21,414 nt of DNA. Origin: a virus. Shown here piece after piece: positions 13,345 through 21,203 of this stretch (its first letter is position 1; each line of letters begins with the position of its first letter). The stretch spans positions 1-21,414 of IMG/VR virus record IMGVR_UViG_3300027974_000186. One strand, written 5' to 3'. The notes below the pieces were generated by a model that was given only the letters and a program-made list of their open reading frames with translations, searched no databases and had not been told where the DNA came from. Made by a program: the position numbers and the translations under genes.

Positions 13345-15202
13345 ATACTTTTTCCCAGTACCACTGCCCGTTATTCTCTACAAGTCCTTGTTTTATAAGC
13401 ATATCTACACCATCTCTAAACCACCCGGCGTGCCGTCCTGTATTTTTTGTGGCGTATACATCGTAGGCATGTGACTTCCATTGATCAAGCGTCACAACAT
13501 AGTGTTCTTTTTCTTCCAGTGTATACTTTCTGCCATCGACTTTTGTTTCATCAGCAGCCTTCTGTAAGCCTTCAAACGTCTGCTTTGTCTTGGTGTTTAG
13601 ATCCTCTTTTTTGTCTTCTTCTGCTACACCGATGTATTCAAGGTATACACCCTCAATTTGCTCCTCTGTATACTCATCATAAAAGCATTCTCCGTCAAGT
13701 GGCACAACCTTCAAGCCAAACTCCATATTGCTACCTGCTGCAAAATCCTTTGATTTGGTGCATGAGAAAGTAACCTCTCCCTTGGATTTCTTTGTCATAC
13801 AAAACTCTGCATCCATGCCTGCTTTAATTGCACTACTACCACGCGCACGACCCTTATCGCCATGACCACTGTGGTGAACCGTCACAATTGCGCTGGTGTA
13901 CTTCTTTGTGAGCATTTCAACATTTGATAGGTACATTGCCATGTCTTCAGAAGAATTCTCATCACCATGCATATTTCTGTGCAATGTATCAATAACAATG
14001 GCGTAAGGCTCTTGATCTGTTAGATCAGTAACGATTTGCATAATTTGCTGTACTGCATCAGCACTAATCATATTGACACTTTTTGTGCTAAAATAAATGT
14101 TATCTGGATCACGATTGTATTTCTGTTTTAGAGCTTGCATACGCATAGCCAAACCACGATGACCCTCACCCGCGATGTAGATGACTAGACCCTTCTTCGT
14201 CATTCGTCCGTGCCAGTTTATGCCATTCCCAATGCAAAATGCCCAGTCTAAAGCAACCAATGATTTGCACGCGCCAGATTCTCCAAAAAGTAATGTGCTG
14301 GATCCTCTTTCCAGCACATCTTTTATCACCCAATCCGCTGGCTTAATGTTTGCCATCAACTCTTTTACATGGATAAACAACTCTTGTTTTCTGCCACATA
14401 TGAGCTTTTGAACAGCGTCAATACCGTAATTAGCGGCCATGTCGTTAAAGTCTTCACCAACTGTTGGTGGATAAAGAACGTCAACACCACATTTCTTAGC
14501 TTTCTCAACGCCAATGCCTGACACGTCGTTATCAGCGCAAATGATAACTCGGCCCTTAAACTTATTGCGCACCATATCGCACACTGGCTTGAGATTGCCA
14601 GCGTTGAACGCGACGACCACGCAGTGTCCTGTTGCGGCATGTAGCGTCATACCTGTGGCAAAACCTTCTGCAATCAAAACAGTGTCGTCTGGTCGTCCAA
14701 TCATAAAGAAACCACCTTGCATCTTGCCGCCAGTGTAAAATCTTTTTTCACCATCTGACGCAATAAACTGCAATGATTGTATGTCTTCATCATCACCATA
14801 CACCGGCACAACAATTCGATCAGCGTACAGCTTCAAACCTTTGCAATTATCAATGCTTTTGCGCTTTAAATAATCATGTTCTTCAAGATCCGGTAGCTTT
14901 TCGTAAAGCTCCTGCGCGTTAAATGCGGCAGACGCATACGCAAAATCACGATCCTCTTTGGCTTTTTTTAATGCTTCTTCTCTGTCGTAATTATTAGATG
15001 ACGACTGACCATTAGCAAACCAATAATGTATCTCACCCGATTTCCAGTCACCATATGCGGCACCTAATCCATCTGCAAACATTGACACCCAACCAGACTT
15101 GTCTTTGCCGGTAGTTTGGAATCTTGTGATGGCTGAGTTCTTTATATATGGCGGAGGATTAAATCCAGCCGCACGGATTGCATCGAGTAATTCTTGACTC
15201 AT
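13343..15202 (-). CDS. Primase/helicase: TOPRIM plus RepA-like (AAA_25) ATPase
   Basis: This encodes 619 aa. The N-terminal ~100 residues ('GWVSMFADGLGAAYGDWKSGEIHYWF') resemble the entry domain of phage primases. A TOPRIM domain follows, with the EG pair at 179-180 ('LIAEGFATGMTLHAATG'), DND at 224-226 and a further Asp near 251. The helicase half has P-loop GESGACKS (307-314), Walker B 'AIVIDT' (401-406) and 'TVHHSGHGDKGRARGSSA' (441-458), as in RepA-like hexameric helicases. Cys replaces the usual Gly before the P-loop Lys; this position is known to vary in the subfamily. It would synthesise primers and unwind DNA at the replication fork. The ATG overlaps the stop of the 56-aa regulator (ATGA), so the two are co-transcribed. 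Confidence 0.88.
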   Translation of the reverse strand: MSQELLDAIRAAGFNPPPYIKNSAITRFQTTGKDKSGWVSMFADGLGAAYGDWKSGEIHYWFANGQSSSNNYDREEALKKAKEDRDFAYASAAFNAQELYEKLPDLEEHDYLKRKSIDNCKGLKLYADRIVVPVYGDDEDIQSLQFIASDGEKRFYTGGKMQGGFFMIGRPDDTVLIAEGFATGMTLHAATGHCVVVAFNAGNLKPVCDMVRNKFKGRVIICADNDVSGIGVEKAKKCGVDVLYPPTVGEDFNDMAANYGIDAVQKLICGRKQELFIHVKELMANIKPADWVIKDVLERGSSTLLFGESGACKSLVALDWAFCIGNGINWHGRMTKKGLVIYIAGEGHRGLAMRMQALKQKYNRDPDNIYFSTKSVNMISADAVQQIMQIVTDLTDQEPYAIVIDTLHRNMHGDENSSEDMAMYLSNVEMLTKKYTSAIVTVHHSGHGDKGRARGSSAIKAGMDAEFCMTKKSKGEVTFSCTKSKDFAAGSNMEFGLKVVPLDGECFYDEYTEEQIEGVYLEYIGVAEEDKKEDLNTKTKQTFEGLQKAADETKVDGRKYTLEEKEHYVVTLDQWKSHAYDVYATKNTGRHAGWFRDGVDMLIKQGLVENNGQWYWEKV

Positions 15203-15369
15203 AACGATTCCAAGTAGTCTGAAAGTTTTTTGATCATGTCATAGCTGGTGCGCTTTTCAATATCATGAATGAAACGATGTAGCGTCAGACGTGAAATGTC
15301 TGTTGATCGTGATACTTCACTCACATTCATCGGCTTTAGTTTGGTTTTAATTTCGTCTGGCGTAAGCAT
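15199..15369 (-). CDS. Small helix-turn-helix DNA-binding protein
   Basis: This encodes 56 aa. I chose the ATG at 15369 because AAGGA lies 7 nt upstream; an ATG two codons earlier (15375) is too close to the SD. The sequence 'KPMNVSEVSRSTDISRLTLHRFIHDIEKRTSYDMIKKLSDYL' is a compact Xre/Cro-like HTH ('VSEVSR.T.ISR.TLHR' is the turn and recognition helix). It is the first leftward gene from the divergent control region 15376-15484 and is coupled to the primase gene. Likely a repressor or autoregulator of that region; targets are inferred. Confidence 0.75.
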   Translation of the reverse strand: MLTPDEIKTKLKPMNVSEVSRSTDISRLTLHRFIHDIEKRTSYDMIKKLSDYLESL

Positions 15370-15405
15370 TGTCATTTCCTTTTGTTCAAGTTATAAAAAA
15401 ATATG

Positions 15406-15433
15406 TTGACATTATAAACAGCGTGCGGATAAT
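15406..15433 (+). promoter_or_regulatory. Rightward promoter for recombination operon
   Basis: TTGACA (15406-15411, perfect -35) and GATAAT (15428-15433, 5/6 to TATAAT) are 16 nt apart. The first gene starts at 15485 with GGAG 8 nt before its ATG. This is the best rightward promoter in the window, and it overlaps the leftward promoter. Confidence 0.6.
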
Positions 15434-15438
15434 AGCAA
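15411..15438 (-). promoter_or_regulatory. Leftward promoter for regulator and primase
   Basis: On the minus strand TATAAT (15411-15416, perfect -10) lies 16 nt from TTGCTA (15433-15438, 4/6 -35). It reads into the 56-aa HTH gene. Its -10 overlaps the -35 of the rightward promoter and its -35 overlaps the rightward -10, so the two polymerases cannot bind together. Confidence 0.5.
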
Positions 15439-15484
15439 CCTCGGTAAAGATATTTTTTTTAATTCCCAATGTGGAGATACAACA

Positions 15485-16243
15485 ATGAGCTTACTTAATA
15501 GCATTACAAAACCCGTAAACAAATATCGTTTGTTTACCATTTATGGCGGTGCTGGCACAGGCAAAACGTCTTTAGCTAATACGTTTCCTGCACCAATTTT
15601 TATAAGAGCTGAAGATGGCTTGTCTTCAATTCCTGCTGATGCAATGCCAGACGCCTTTCCAATCTTAGAAAATGGGATAGACATTTACAATCAACTTTTA
15701 GCGTTGATTAAAGAAGACCATCAATACAAAACATTGGTAATTGACTCAGTAAGCAAACTGGATCGTTTGTTTATTGATGACATTACAAAAGGCGACAACA
15801 ATGCCAAAGCACTTGCCACAGCATTAGGTGGTTATGGTGCTGGCTATCAAGCTCTTGGCTCTATGCACGGACGTGTGCGTAAAGCCTGCCAAGTTTTAAC
15901 CGACAAAAAAGATATGAACATTGTGTTTTTGTCACACGCAGAACTTAACACAATAAGTCTACCAGATGCTGATCAATATCAGCAATTTGGTATGAAAATG
16001 GAAAAAAAATCGCAAAGTCATTACATCGATGATGTGGACTTTGTTGGCTATCTGCGTCTTGAAACTTTTGTTTTAACTGATGAAAAGAAAAAAACAAAAG
16101 CAACAAGTAGCGGTGAACGCATTATCCAATGCACAAGCCAAGCGTCATCTGTTAGCAAAAACCGTATGGGTTTAGTTGATGACATTTTTGTAAAATATGG
16201 CGTTAATCCTTTAGCGCAATTTATTAATCAAGCAGGAGTATAA
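15485..16243 (+). CDS. Sak4-like RecA-fold ATPase (AAA_24), recombination
   Basis: This encodes 252 aa with GGAG 8 nt before the ATG. The Walker A is GGAGTGKT (21-28) and the Walker B is LVIDSVS (84-90). The 'YRLFTIYGGAGTGKTSLANTF...FIRAEDGLSSIP' opening matches the AAA_24 family, whose phage members include Sak4-type single-strand annealing or pairing proteins. 'YGAGYQALGSMHGRVRKACQ' and 'MNIVFLSHAEL' are also typical. It lies 2 nt before the SSB-like gene and near a YqaJ nuclease, the usual recombination arrangement. Function in homologous recombination is inferred from family and neighbours. Confidence 0.8.
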   Translation: MSLLNSITKPVNKYRLFTIYGGAGTGKTSLANTFPAPIFIRAEDGLSSIPADAMPDAFPILENGIDIYNQLLALIKEDHQYKTLVIDSVSKLDRLFIDDITKGDNNAKALATALGGYGAGYQALGSMHGRVRKACQVLTDKKDMNIVFLSHAELNTISLPDADQYQQFGMKMEKKSQSHYIDDVDFVGYLRLETFVLTDEKKKTKATSSGERIIQCTSQASSVSKNRMGLVDDIFVKYGVNPLAQFINQAGV

Positions 16244-16245
16244 CA

Positions 16246-16758
16246 ATGAGTTTTTGGACAACAAGCGAAGGTAAAAGCGCAACAACAGAAGCGACAGGAA
16301 AGTTTGAAGCGTCAGCATCGTATGAATTAATTCCAGACGGCACGACTGCGCTGGCGATTATTACTAAGCCATCAATTGAACAATACAATGGCGATGAGTA
16401 CATCAATGTCGAATGGACAGTTGCAAAACCCGAAGCGTACAAAAATCGCAAGGTCTTTCAGAAAGTGCGCGTGTGGGATAGCAATCCCAAAAAAGCAGAC
16501 AAAGCTAAAGCTATGCTTGCAAACATTGACAAGAACGCTGGTGGAAAATTGGCAAAACTTGATAAAGATCCAACCAATGAGTCACTTGCCGTGCTAACTG
16601 GTAAAACCATGCTAATCAAAATTCTTATCTGGAGCATTGATGATAAGACGGGAAATTACATTGGCGCAGTGTCACCAAGAACGACGGAAGAAGCAACACC
16701 TGCACCGACTCCTAAATCAGTTGAAATTGATGATGATAATTTCGATGTCCCTTTTTGA
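16246..16758 (+). CDS. SSB-like single-stranded DNA-binding protein
   Basis: This encodes 170 aa with AGGAG 7 nt before the ATG. It has a beta-rich central part ('YELIPDGTTALAIITKPSIE', 'EYINVEWTVAKPEAYKNRKV') and a Pro/Thr/Ala spacer. It ends 'EIDDDNFDVPF', an acidic tip finishing in '-VPF' like the protein-docking C-terminal tail of SSB. The combination of a likely OB fold, spacer and acidic tip, next to Sak4-like and YqaJ genes, fits a phage SSB or DUF669-type recombination partner. The fold is inferred, not demonstrated. Confidence 0.65.
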   Translation: MSFWTTSEGKSATTEATGKFEASASYELIPDGTTALAIITKPSIEQYNGDEYINVEWTVAKPEAYKNRKVFQKVRVWDSNPKKADKAKAMLANIDKNAGGKLAKLDKDPTNESLAVLTGKTMLIKILIWSIDDKTGNYIGAVSPRTTEEATPAPTPKSVEIDDDNFDVPF

Positions 16759-16808
16759 TAATTAACCAATAACCGCACAAGGATGTGCATCTTTACGAGG
16801 AAAAGAAA

Positions 16809-17669
16809 ATGATTGAGCAAAGAACAGACGAATGGTTCGCGTTAAGACGCGGACGTGTAACTGCATCAGCAGTGGGTGCCATACTTGGATTATCACCACA
16901 CCAAAAACCAAAAGATGTCATGCGTGCGATGGTACGCGAATGGCACAATGCAGAAAAAGAATTTAAAGGTAACGCTGCGACTGAGTACGGAACTTTTCAT
17001 GAGGACATGGCAAAACTAGATTTCCAAATGGAAACAGGAAGTAGTATTGAGAAAACCGGCTTTCATCCGTTTGACGTGTGGCTTGGTGCATCACCAGATG
17101 GTTTTGTTGGTGATCATTTGATTGAAATCAAATGTCCATTTAGTTTGCGTAATGCAGAAAACCCAATGTTTAAAACGATTGCAGATCAACCACATTACTA
17201 TGCTCAGATTCAAATTCAGTTGTTTGTGACACGCAGAAAAACGTGCATTTTTTATCAATGGAGTCCGCTTGGATCATCCACTGAAATGGTTGATTATGAC
17301 GATGCGTGGATTACTGAGAATTTGCCAAAACTGCTGGCGTTTTATGAAGAATACCTGTTGGAGCGTCATCACAACGCGGCTGTGCATTTAGCACCTAAAC
17401 ACACTGCTGTTGATGGCTTGGACGACAAGGTGAAATATTACTTTGAACTTAAAGCGCAGATCGCGTCACTTGAAGAATTAGCCAAAATCACACTGCAAGA
17501 AATCGTGAATGGCTGTGACAATAAAGACAGTGAAATTGCCGGTCACAAGTTAACCAAGGTGGTTAAGAAAGGATCCGTAAGTTATGCCAAAGCAGTCAAA
17601 AAATTATTACCAAATGCAGATCTTTCTGCTTTTACCGGTGAACCTACAGAGTATTGGTTATTGTCATGA
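16809..17669 (+). CDS. YqaJ-family exonuclease (lambda exonuclease-like)
   Basis: This encodes 286 aa. I chose the ATG at 16809 (MIEQRTDEWFALRRGRVTAS), because GAGGA lies 7 nt upstream; an upstream in-frame ATG at 16785 has no SD. The 'Q.T.EW...R.GR.TAS..G.ILG' opening and the catalytic residues E65 ('GTFHED'), D97 ('LGASPDGF'), E106 and K108 ('LIEIKCP') and Q133 are those of the PD-(D/E)XK YqaJ/lambda-exo family, which degrades one strand of DNA ends to start recombination. Normal length. It follows the Sak4-like and SSB-like genes in the same operon. Confidence 0.88.
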   Translation: MIEQRTDEWFALRRGRVTASAVGAILGLSPHQKPKDVMRAMVREWHNAEKEFKGNAATEYGTFHEDMAKLDFQMETGSSIEKTGFHPFDVWLGASPDGFVGDHLIEIKCPFSLRNAENPMFKTIADQPHYYAQIQIQLFVTRRKTCIFYQWSPLGSSTEMVDYDDAWITENLPKLLAFYEEYLLERHHNAAVHLAPKHTAVDGLDDKVKYYFELKAQIASLEELAKITLQEIVNGCDNKDSEIAGHKLTKVVKKGSVSYAKAVKKLLPNADLSAFTGEPTEYWLLS

Positions 17670-17719
17670 GTAAAAAACAAAATTTATCAAAAGGAACAAA
17701 AATGGAGTATTTACTATGA
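17666..17719 (+). CDS. Possible 17-aa leader or coupling peptide
   Basis: The reading frame MSKKQNLSKGTKMEYLL overlaps the YqaJ stop (ATGA) and the helicase start (ATGA) at its two ends, exactly bridging the gap. It has no SD of its own, so coupled reinitiation would be needed. The helicase start does have a separate SD (GGAG, 8 nt). It may simply be chance in a 46-nt spacer. Confidence 0.25.
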   Translation: MSKKQNLSKGTKMEYLL

Positions 17720-19485
17720 GTGTAAAATTAAGGCACTATCAAGCAGACTCAGTTGATTTGACTATTGAATGGGTAAAAAAAACAACACAATCTTGCGTAT
17801 TAGAACTTCCTACAGGAGCTGGAAAATCTTTAATATGTGCGGAAATAGCTGTAAAAATAAATAAATTAAGCAAAGGCAAGCATGTTTTATTGATAGTTCC
17901 TTCGATTGAGTTATTACAACAAAATGCTGAAAAAATAAAAAATACTGGCAATGAAGTTTCTTTATTTAGTGCTAGTGCTGGGGAAACGTGCTTAAAACAT
18001 TCTTTGGTTGTTGGAACTCCAATGAGTATAAAAAACCAATTAGATCGTTTTGGAAATCAATTTGCAGCCGTTATTATTGATGAGTGCCATAAAATAACAA
18101 ATACTGTTATTGCTATTATTCAACAATTACAAGTTTTTAATGAAAATTTACGAGTAATCGGTTTATCCGCTACGCCTTACCGCATGAATACCGGATACAT
18201 TTACAAGTACGATCAACGTGACGTGGCTTTAAATGAAAACAAATCGCGAGATCCCTACTTTCACAAGTTGATATACAAAGTGACAGCACGCGACTTGATA
18301 AGCCAAGGTTATTTGTGTTCGCCTGTTGTCGGAGAGATTCACAGCGAGCATTATGAAACGATGGGCATGCAACTAAATAGCATGGGTAAGTTTTCAAAGG
18401 AAGACGTTGATCGTGCATATCACGGAAAAGGTAGATTGACTTCCAAAATTGTTGCGGACGTGATTGCACAATCACAACACCGACATGGCGTAATCTTGTT
18501 TGCTGCAACAGTTCAGCACGCTGGTGAAATTATGGAGTCACTACCACCAGAGCTGTCTGAAATTGTCACTGGATCCACACCTGCTGGATTGCGTGAAATC
18601 ATTTTAATGAAGTTTAAAGCAAAAATTATTAAATACCTGGTGAATGTTGCAGTGCTTACCACAGGATTTGACGCACCGCACTGCTCGGTTATTGCACTTT
18701 TACGCGCCACCGAGTCTGCATCACTTTTACAGCAGATGATTGGACGAGGTTTGCGTCTAAGCGACGGAAAAGAAGATTGCTTAGTTCTGGACTATGCAGA
18801 GAATATTGACAGGCATTGCCCAGATGGTGACGTTTTTAATCCAGATATTAAGACGATCAACAGCGTAGATTTTGACGGTGAATATATCATTGCACGTTGC
18901 GAAAAATGCTCAACGCTAAATGAGTTTAAACCACGCGACAACGATGCTGGTTGTGGAATTGACGACAACGGCTATTTTGTCGATTTGCAAGGCAATCGAA
19001 TTGTAACTGAGTATGGATTTTTTCCTGCGCATTACGGCAGAGCTTGCCAGTCAGATTATTGCGAATACAAATGGAGTTGTAAACCATGTCATGAATGTGG
19101 TGAAGGTAACGACATCACGGCACGGTATTGCGGATCTTGTAAAAATGAATTAATAGATCCCAATGAAAAATTGGTGCGTGAACATCGTAAACGCAAGAGT
19201 GATCCGTACTTGATGCAGACAGACGATGTGCTAGACATGAAAGTAAAACCAACAATCAGCAAAGCAGGAAACGAGTGTTTGCGCGTTGAATTCACCACAC
19301 CTTGGCGTACTTTTACAGTTTTCTTTATGCCCAAATTGGTACGCGATTACAACAGCTTTATGGCTGTTACAAAGAGTGGAACAAAAATGCCCGAAACCAT
19401 CACTTATCAAAAAGTGAGTGATTTTTATAAAATTTACAATTACAACGCGAGGCTTTTAAACGATGAAATTCCCCTCTTGGCTTAA
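17716..19485 (+). CDS. SF2 DEAD/DEAH-type helicase with zinc-binding tail
   Basis: This encodes 589 aa with GGAG 8 nt before the ATG. Motif I is LPTGAGKS (31-38), motif II DECH (122-125), motif III SAT (151-153), motif V TTGFDAP (315-321) and motif VI QMIGRGLR (340-347), all intact. After the helicase core, C395/C398 and a cluster C444, C449, C455, C458, C461, C472, C475 suggest one or more zinc ribbons. A C-terminal module of ~100 residues follows. It likely unwinds DNA or branched intermediates in replication or recombination. Base composition changes abruptly near residue 151 (see findings). Confidence 0.88.
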   Translation: MSVKLRHYQADSVDLTIEWVKKTTQSCVLELPTGAGKSLICAEIAVKINKLSKGKHVLLIVPSIELLQQNAEKIKNTGNEVSLFSASAGETCLKHSLVVGTPMSIKNQLDRFGNQFAAVIIDECHKITNTVIAIIQQLQVFNENLRVIGLSATPYRMNTGYIYKYDQRDVALNENKSRDPYFHKLIYKVTARDLISQGYLCSPVVGEIHSEHYETMGMQLNSMGKFSKEDVDRAYHGKGRLTSKIVADVIAQSQHRHGVILFAATVQHAGEIMESLPPELSEIVTGSTPAGLREIILMKFKAKIIKYLVNVAVLTTGFDAPHCSVIALLRATESASLLQQMIGRGLRLSDGKEDCLVLDYAENIDRHCPDGDVFNPDIKTINSVDFDGEYIIARCEKCSTLNEFKPRDNDAGCGIDDNGYFVDLQGNRIVTEYGFFPAHYGRACQSDYCEYKWSCKPCHECGEGNDITARYCGSCKNELIDPNEKLVREHRKRKSDPYLMQTDDVLDMKVKPTISKAGNECLRVEFTTPWRTFTVFFMPKLVRDYNSFMAVTKSGTKMPETITYQKVSDFYKIYNYNARLLNDEIPLLA

Positions 19486-19861
19486 AGTTTACGGTGACAC
19501 TTTGTATCGTGGTGAATGCCCAAGCGAAACGCTTGAAACAATTACGTTCTTTGCGCAACTGCGACGTGAATATCCAGATACCTATGGATTAATTGCCACG
19601 CACATTAGAAACGAAGGCAAACGATCATGGGAGCAGGTAGCACGGCAGAAAGCAGAAGGGATGACCAAAGGCGCACCAGACATTATTATTCCAATGTCAC
19701 GCACGTTTGTGTGCGAGATGAAACGACTCGATCACACCAAGTCAAAATGGCAACCAATGCAGCTCGAATATCTCAAAACCGCACACGATGCCGGAGCTTT
19801 TGTTTGCGTCGCACTGGGATATGACGCGGCTTACAGCGCATTTCAAGATTCTATTGTTTAA
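19463..19861 (+). CDS. VRR-NUC nuclease
   Basis: This encodes 132 aa overlapping the helicase end by 23 nt. 'HIRNEGKR' (47-54), 'GAPDIIIP' (70-77) and 'FVCEMKR' (82-88, the E85xK87 pair) are the VRR-NUC family core, with D73 as metal ligand, and 'Q.EYL' (~100) matches a further conserved segment. These are small PD-(D/E)XK nucleases, often Holliday-junction or structure-specific, commonly encoded beside phage SF2 helicases. The length is typical for a stand-alone domain. SD GAGG is 10 nt before the ATG, so coupling with the helicase is likely. Confidence 0.85.
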   Translation: MKFPSWLKVYGDTLYRGECPSETLETITFFAQLRREYPDTYGLIATHIRNEGKRSWEQVARQKAEGMTKGAPDIIIPMSRTFVCEMKRLDHTKSKWQPMQLEYLKTAHDAGAFVCVALGYDAAYSAFQDSIV

Positions 19862-19896
19862 AATATAAAAAAATATTTTTATTTTGTGAACAGGTA

Positions 19897-19905
19897 TGAT
19901 ATTAT
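19897..19905 (+). promoter_or_regulatory. Candidate extended -10 promoter
   Basis: TGATATTAT is an extended -10 (TGn + TATTAT, 5/6). No clear -35 is seen in the AT-rich stretch upstream. It lies in the 102-nt gap before the 84-aa gene and may add transcription of the small-gene block. Confidence 0.35.
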
Positions 19906-19912
19906 TTAACCA

Positions 19913-19928
19913 CGCTTTCAAGAAGGCG
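19913..19928 (+). other. Small hairpin in 5' leader
   Basis: CGCTTT (19913-19918) pairs with AAGGCG (19923-19928) around a CAAG loop, including one G-U pair. No T-run follows, so it is not a terminator. It would sit near the 5' end of a transcript from the extended -10 just upstream and could protect that end. Confidence 0.3.
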
Positions 19929-19963
19929 AAACAATAATAAATAACTAAACCGGAGTAAAAATT

Positions 19964-20218
19964 ATGAAAAAATTTAAAGTAGCTGTATCAAACATGGGTG
20001 GTTGGAATCACATAGGTTCAATTGCCGTTAGAGGGGAATTTATCTCTAACGGTTTAATCGGTGGAAGTGATTTCATTGCTTCTAAACGCGCTGATGCAAA
20101 CCAAAAAGCACAGGATTGTGCTGACTGGGCATCGCAGTTTGATGATCAAATCGGTACAGCATTCTTAGTGTGCCGCAAAACACCTCGTAAGGGGTGGGTT
20201 GTTGTGGCTCAATTTTAG
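19964..20218 (+). CDS. Hypothetical protein (84 aa)
   Basis: GGAG lies 8 nt before the ATG. The sequence MKKFKVAVSNMGGWNHIGSI continues with 'FISNGLIGGSDFIASKRADANQKAQDCADWASQFDDQ' and ends 'TPRKGWVVVAQF'. Alternating beta strands and one helix suggest a small soluble alpha/beta domain. Two Cys (C52, C70) are present. There is no signal peptide or membrane segment. I do not recognise the family. It starts the block of small genes after the recombination operon. Confidence 0.6.
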   Translation: MKKFKVAVSNMGGWNHIGSIAVRGEFISNGLIGGSDFIASKRADANQKAQDCADWASQFDDQIGTAFLVCRKTPRKGWVVVAQF

Positions 20219-20228
20219 GAGGTGTGTT

Positions 20229-20534
20229 ATGTACGAAACAGTAACATTCCAAATTAAAACCGACGACGGTTATGAGTTAACCGCTGAGGTTGAAGTGTTA
20301 ATTACTGGCACATTGATACCAGCATCTTTTTACGAAGATGTTGATGACAACCGTGAAGTTTTGGTTGAAAACGTTAACATTTTTGATGAAGATGGTGATC
20401 CAGTAGCAAAGCCATCAAAAAGATTGCTTGAAATCGTCGAAGAACATATAGACGACAATTTTTTAAACATTTATCGTGGTGCTACCACAATTAATGATTT
20501 CAAGTCAGATTACAAATTGCGTGATCTGATTTAA
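20229..20534 (+). CDS. Hypothetical acidic protein (101 aa)
   Basis: I chose the ATG at 20229 because a strong SD (AGGAGG, 20217-20222) lies 6 nt upstream and overlaps the preceding stop. The product MYETVTFQIKTDDGYELTAE is acidic, with beta-hairpin-like N-terminal strands ('VTFQIKTDDGYELTAEVEVLITGTL') and a helical C-terminus. A Rho-independent terminator follows 18 nt after the stop. No family recognised. Confidence 0.65.
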   Translation: MYETVTFQIKTDDGYELTAEVEVLITGTLIPASFYEDVDDNREVLVENVNIFDEDGDPVAKPSKRLLEIVEEHIDDNFLNIYRGATTINDFKSDYKLRDLI

Positions 20535-20552
20535 CAAACAACTCCTACCTCT

Positions 20553-20577
20553 GCCGCTAAGACGAGTGGCTTTTTTT
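20553..20577 (+). terminator. Rho-independent terminator
   Basis: GCCGCT (20553-20558) pairs with AGTGGC (20565-20570), including one G-U pair, with a 6-nt loop and followed by seven Ts (20571-20577). It ends the transcript carrying the 84-aa and 101-aa genes. Confidence 0.75.
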
Positions 20578-20588
20578 GAGATACTAAG

Positions 20589-20735
20589 ATGATAGACTTT
20601 ATAAAATTCCTAGACGACTCGGATGTCGCCTATTTGGTTATGCTTGCGCTTTTTTTAGCGATGGCAAAACTGCATTCCAAAGCAATGGAAGAAAACACAA
20701 GACTCCGTAAAATACTTAAAAAGGCAATGCGATGA
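20589..20735 (+). CDS. Small membrane protein (48 aa)
   Basis: MIDFIKFLDDSDVAYLVMLA continues with LFLAMAKLHSKAMEENTRLRKILKKAMR. One membrane segment (~residues 13-28, 'VAYLVMLALFLAMAKL') is followed by a basic cytoplasmic-type tail. Its TGA overlaps the ATG of the next gene. The SD is weak. The layout (a single membrane helix plus a charged helix) could suit a small holin-like or membrane-anchored regulator, but no lysis genes are adjacent here, so I do not assign one. Confidence 0.55.
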   Translation: MIDFIKFLDDSDVAYLVMLALFLAMAKLHSKAMEENTRLRKILKKAMR

Positions 20736-20950
20736 TTAATCCAGTTCAACAAATGATTGCTGAGGCAATCAACTCAAAAGATCCAGCACACAATGTTGCG
20801 TTGGTTTGTACAGAAATCGTGCGTGGTTTGAGCTTTATTGCTAACGCAATTCCAGACAAGGAAGAACAGGATGCTTTCATTGAAACAGTCAGCAAACAGA
20901 TCCGTGCGGAGCTGGAAATCCTACAACAAACAATACAATTCGAGGCATAA
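20732..20950 (+). CDS. Hypothetical helical protein (72 aa)
   Basis: AAGG lies 7 nt before the ATG. MINPVQQMIAEAINSKDPAH continues with 'CTEIVRGLSFIANAIPDKEEQDAFIETVSKQIRAELEILQQTI'. It appears entirely helical and acidic. It is coupled to the small membrane protein upstream (ATGA). No function recognised. Confidence 0.6.
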   Translation: MINPVQQMIAEAINSKDPAHNVALVCTEIVRGLSFIANAIPDKEEQDAFIETVSKQIRAELEILQQTIQFEA

Positions 20951-20954
20951 GACG

Positions 20955-21203
20955 ATGAGCGCAACTCTTTTACTAACTTTATCATTTTTAACAGTCGATA
21001 CCACAATCGACAAGAAAGGACGTACAACTACACATGAACGTATTGAATACACTACGAGTGTAATCCCCTACGACAGCATGACGGCTTGCACAAACGCTAG
21101 GGAGGAGTGGAATCTTGCAGTTGGTGCTTATCAACTAAGCAAAAGACCGACTCGTATTATCACAGCAGTGTGTAACGACTCAGCTATGGGAACAGTAGAA
21201 TGA
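20955..21203 (+). CDS. Hypothetical protein with hydrophobic N-terminus (82 aa)
   Basis: I chose the ATG at 20955, with GAGG 9 nt upstream; longer upstream in-frame starts would overlap the 72-aa gene. MSATLLLTLSFLTVDTTIDK has a short hydrophobic start but no N-terminal basic residue, so a signal peptide is doubtful. Two Cys (~residues 45 and 73) could form a disulfide if exported. The middle has 'RIEYTTSVIPYDSMTACTNAREEWNLAVGA'. Its stop overlaps the next ATG. Confidence 0.6.
   Translation: MSATLLLTLSFLTVDTTIDKKGRTTTHERIEYTTSVIPYDSMTACTNAREEWNLAVGAYQLSKRPTRIITAVCNDSAMGTVE

Noticed and set aside
14261-14284. Inactivated P-loop in the primase/helicase (GESGACKS)
   Set aside because: Cys before the Lys is unusual, but that position varies in RepA-like helicases and all other motifs are intact.
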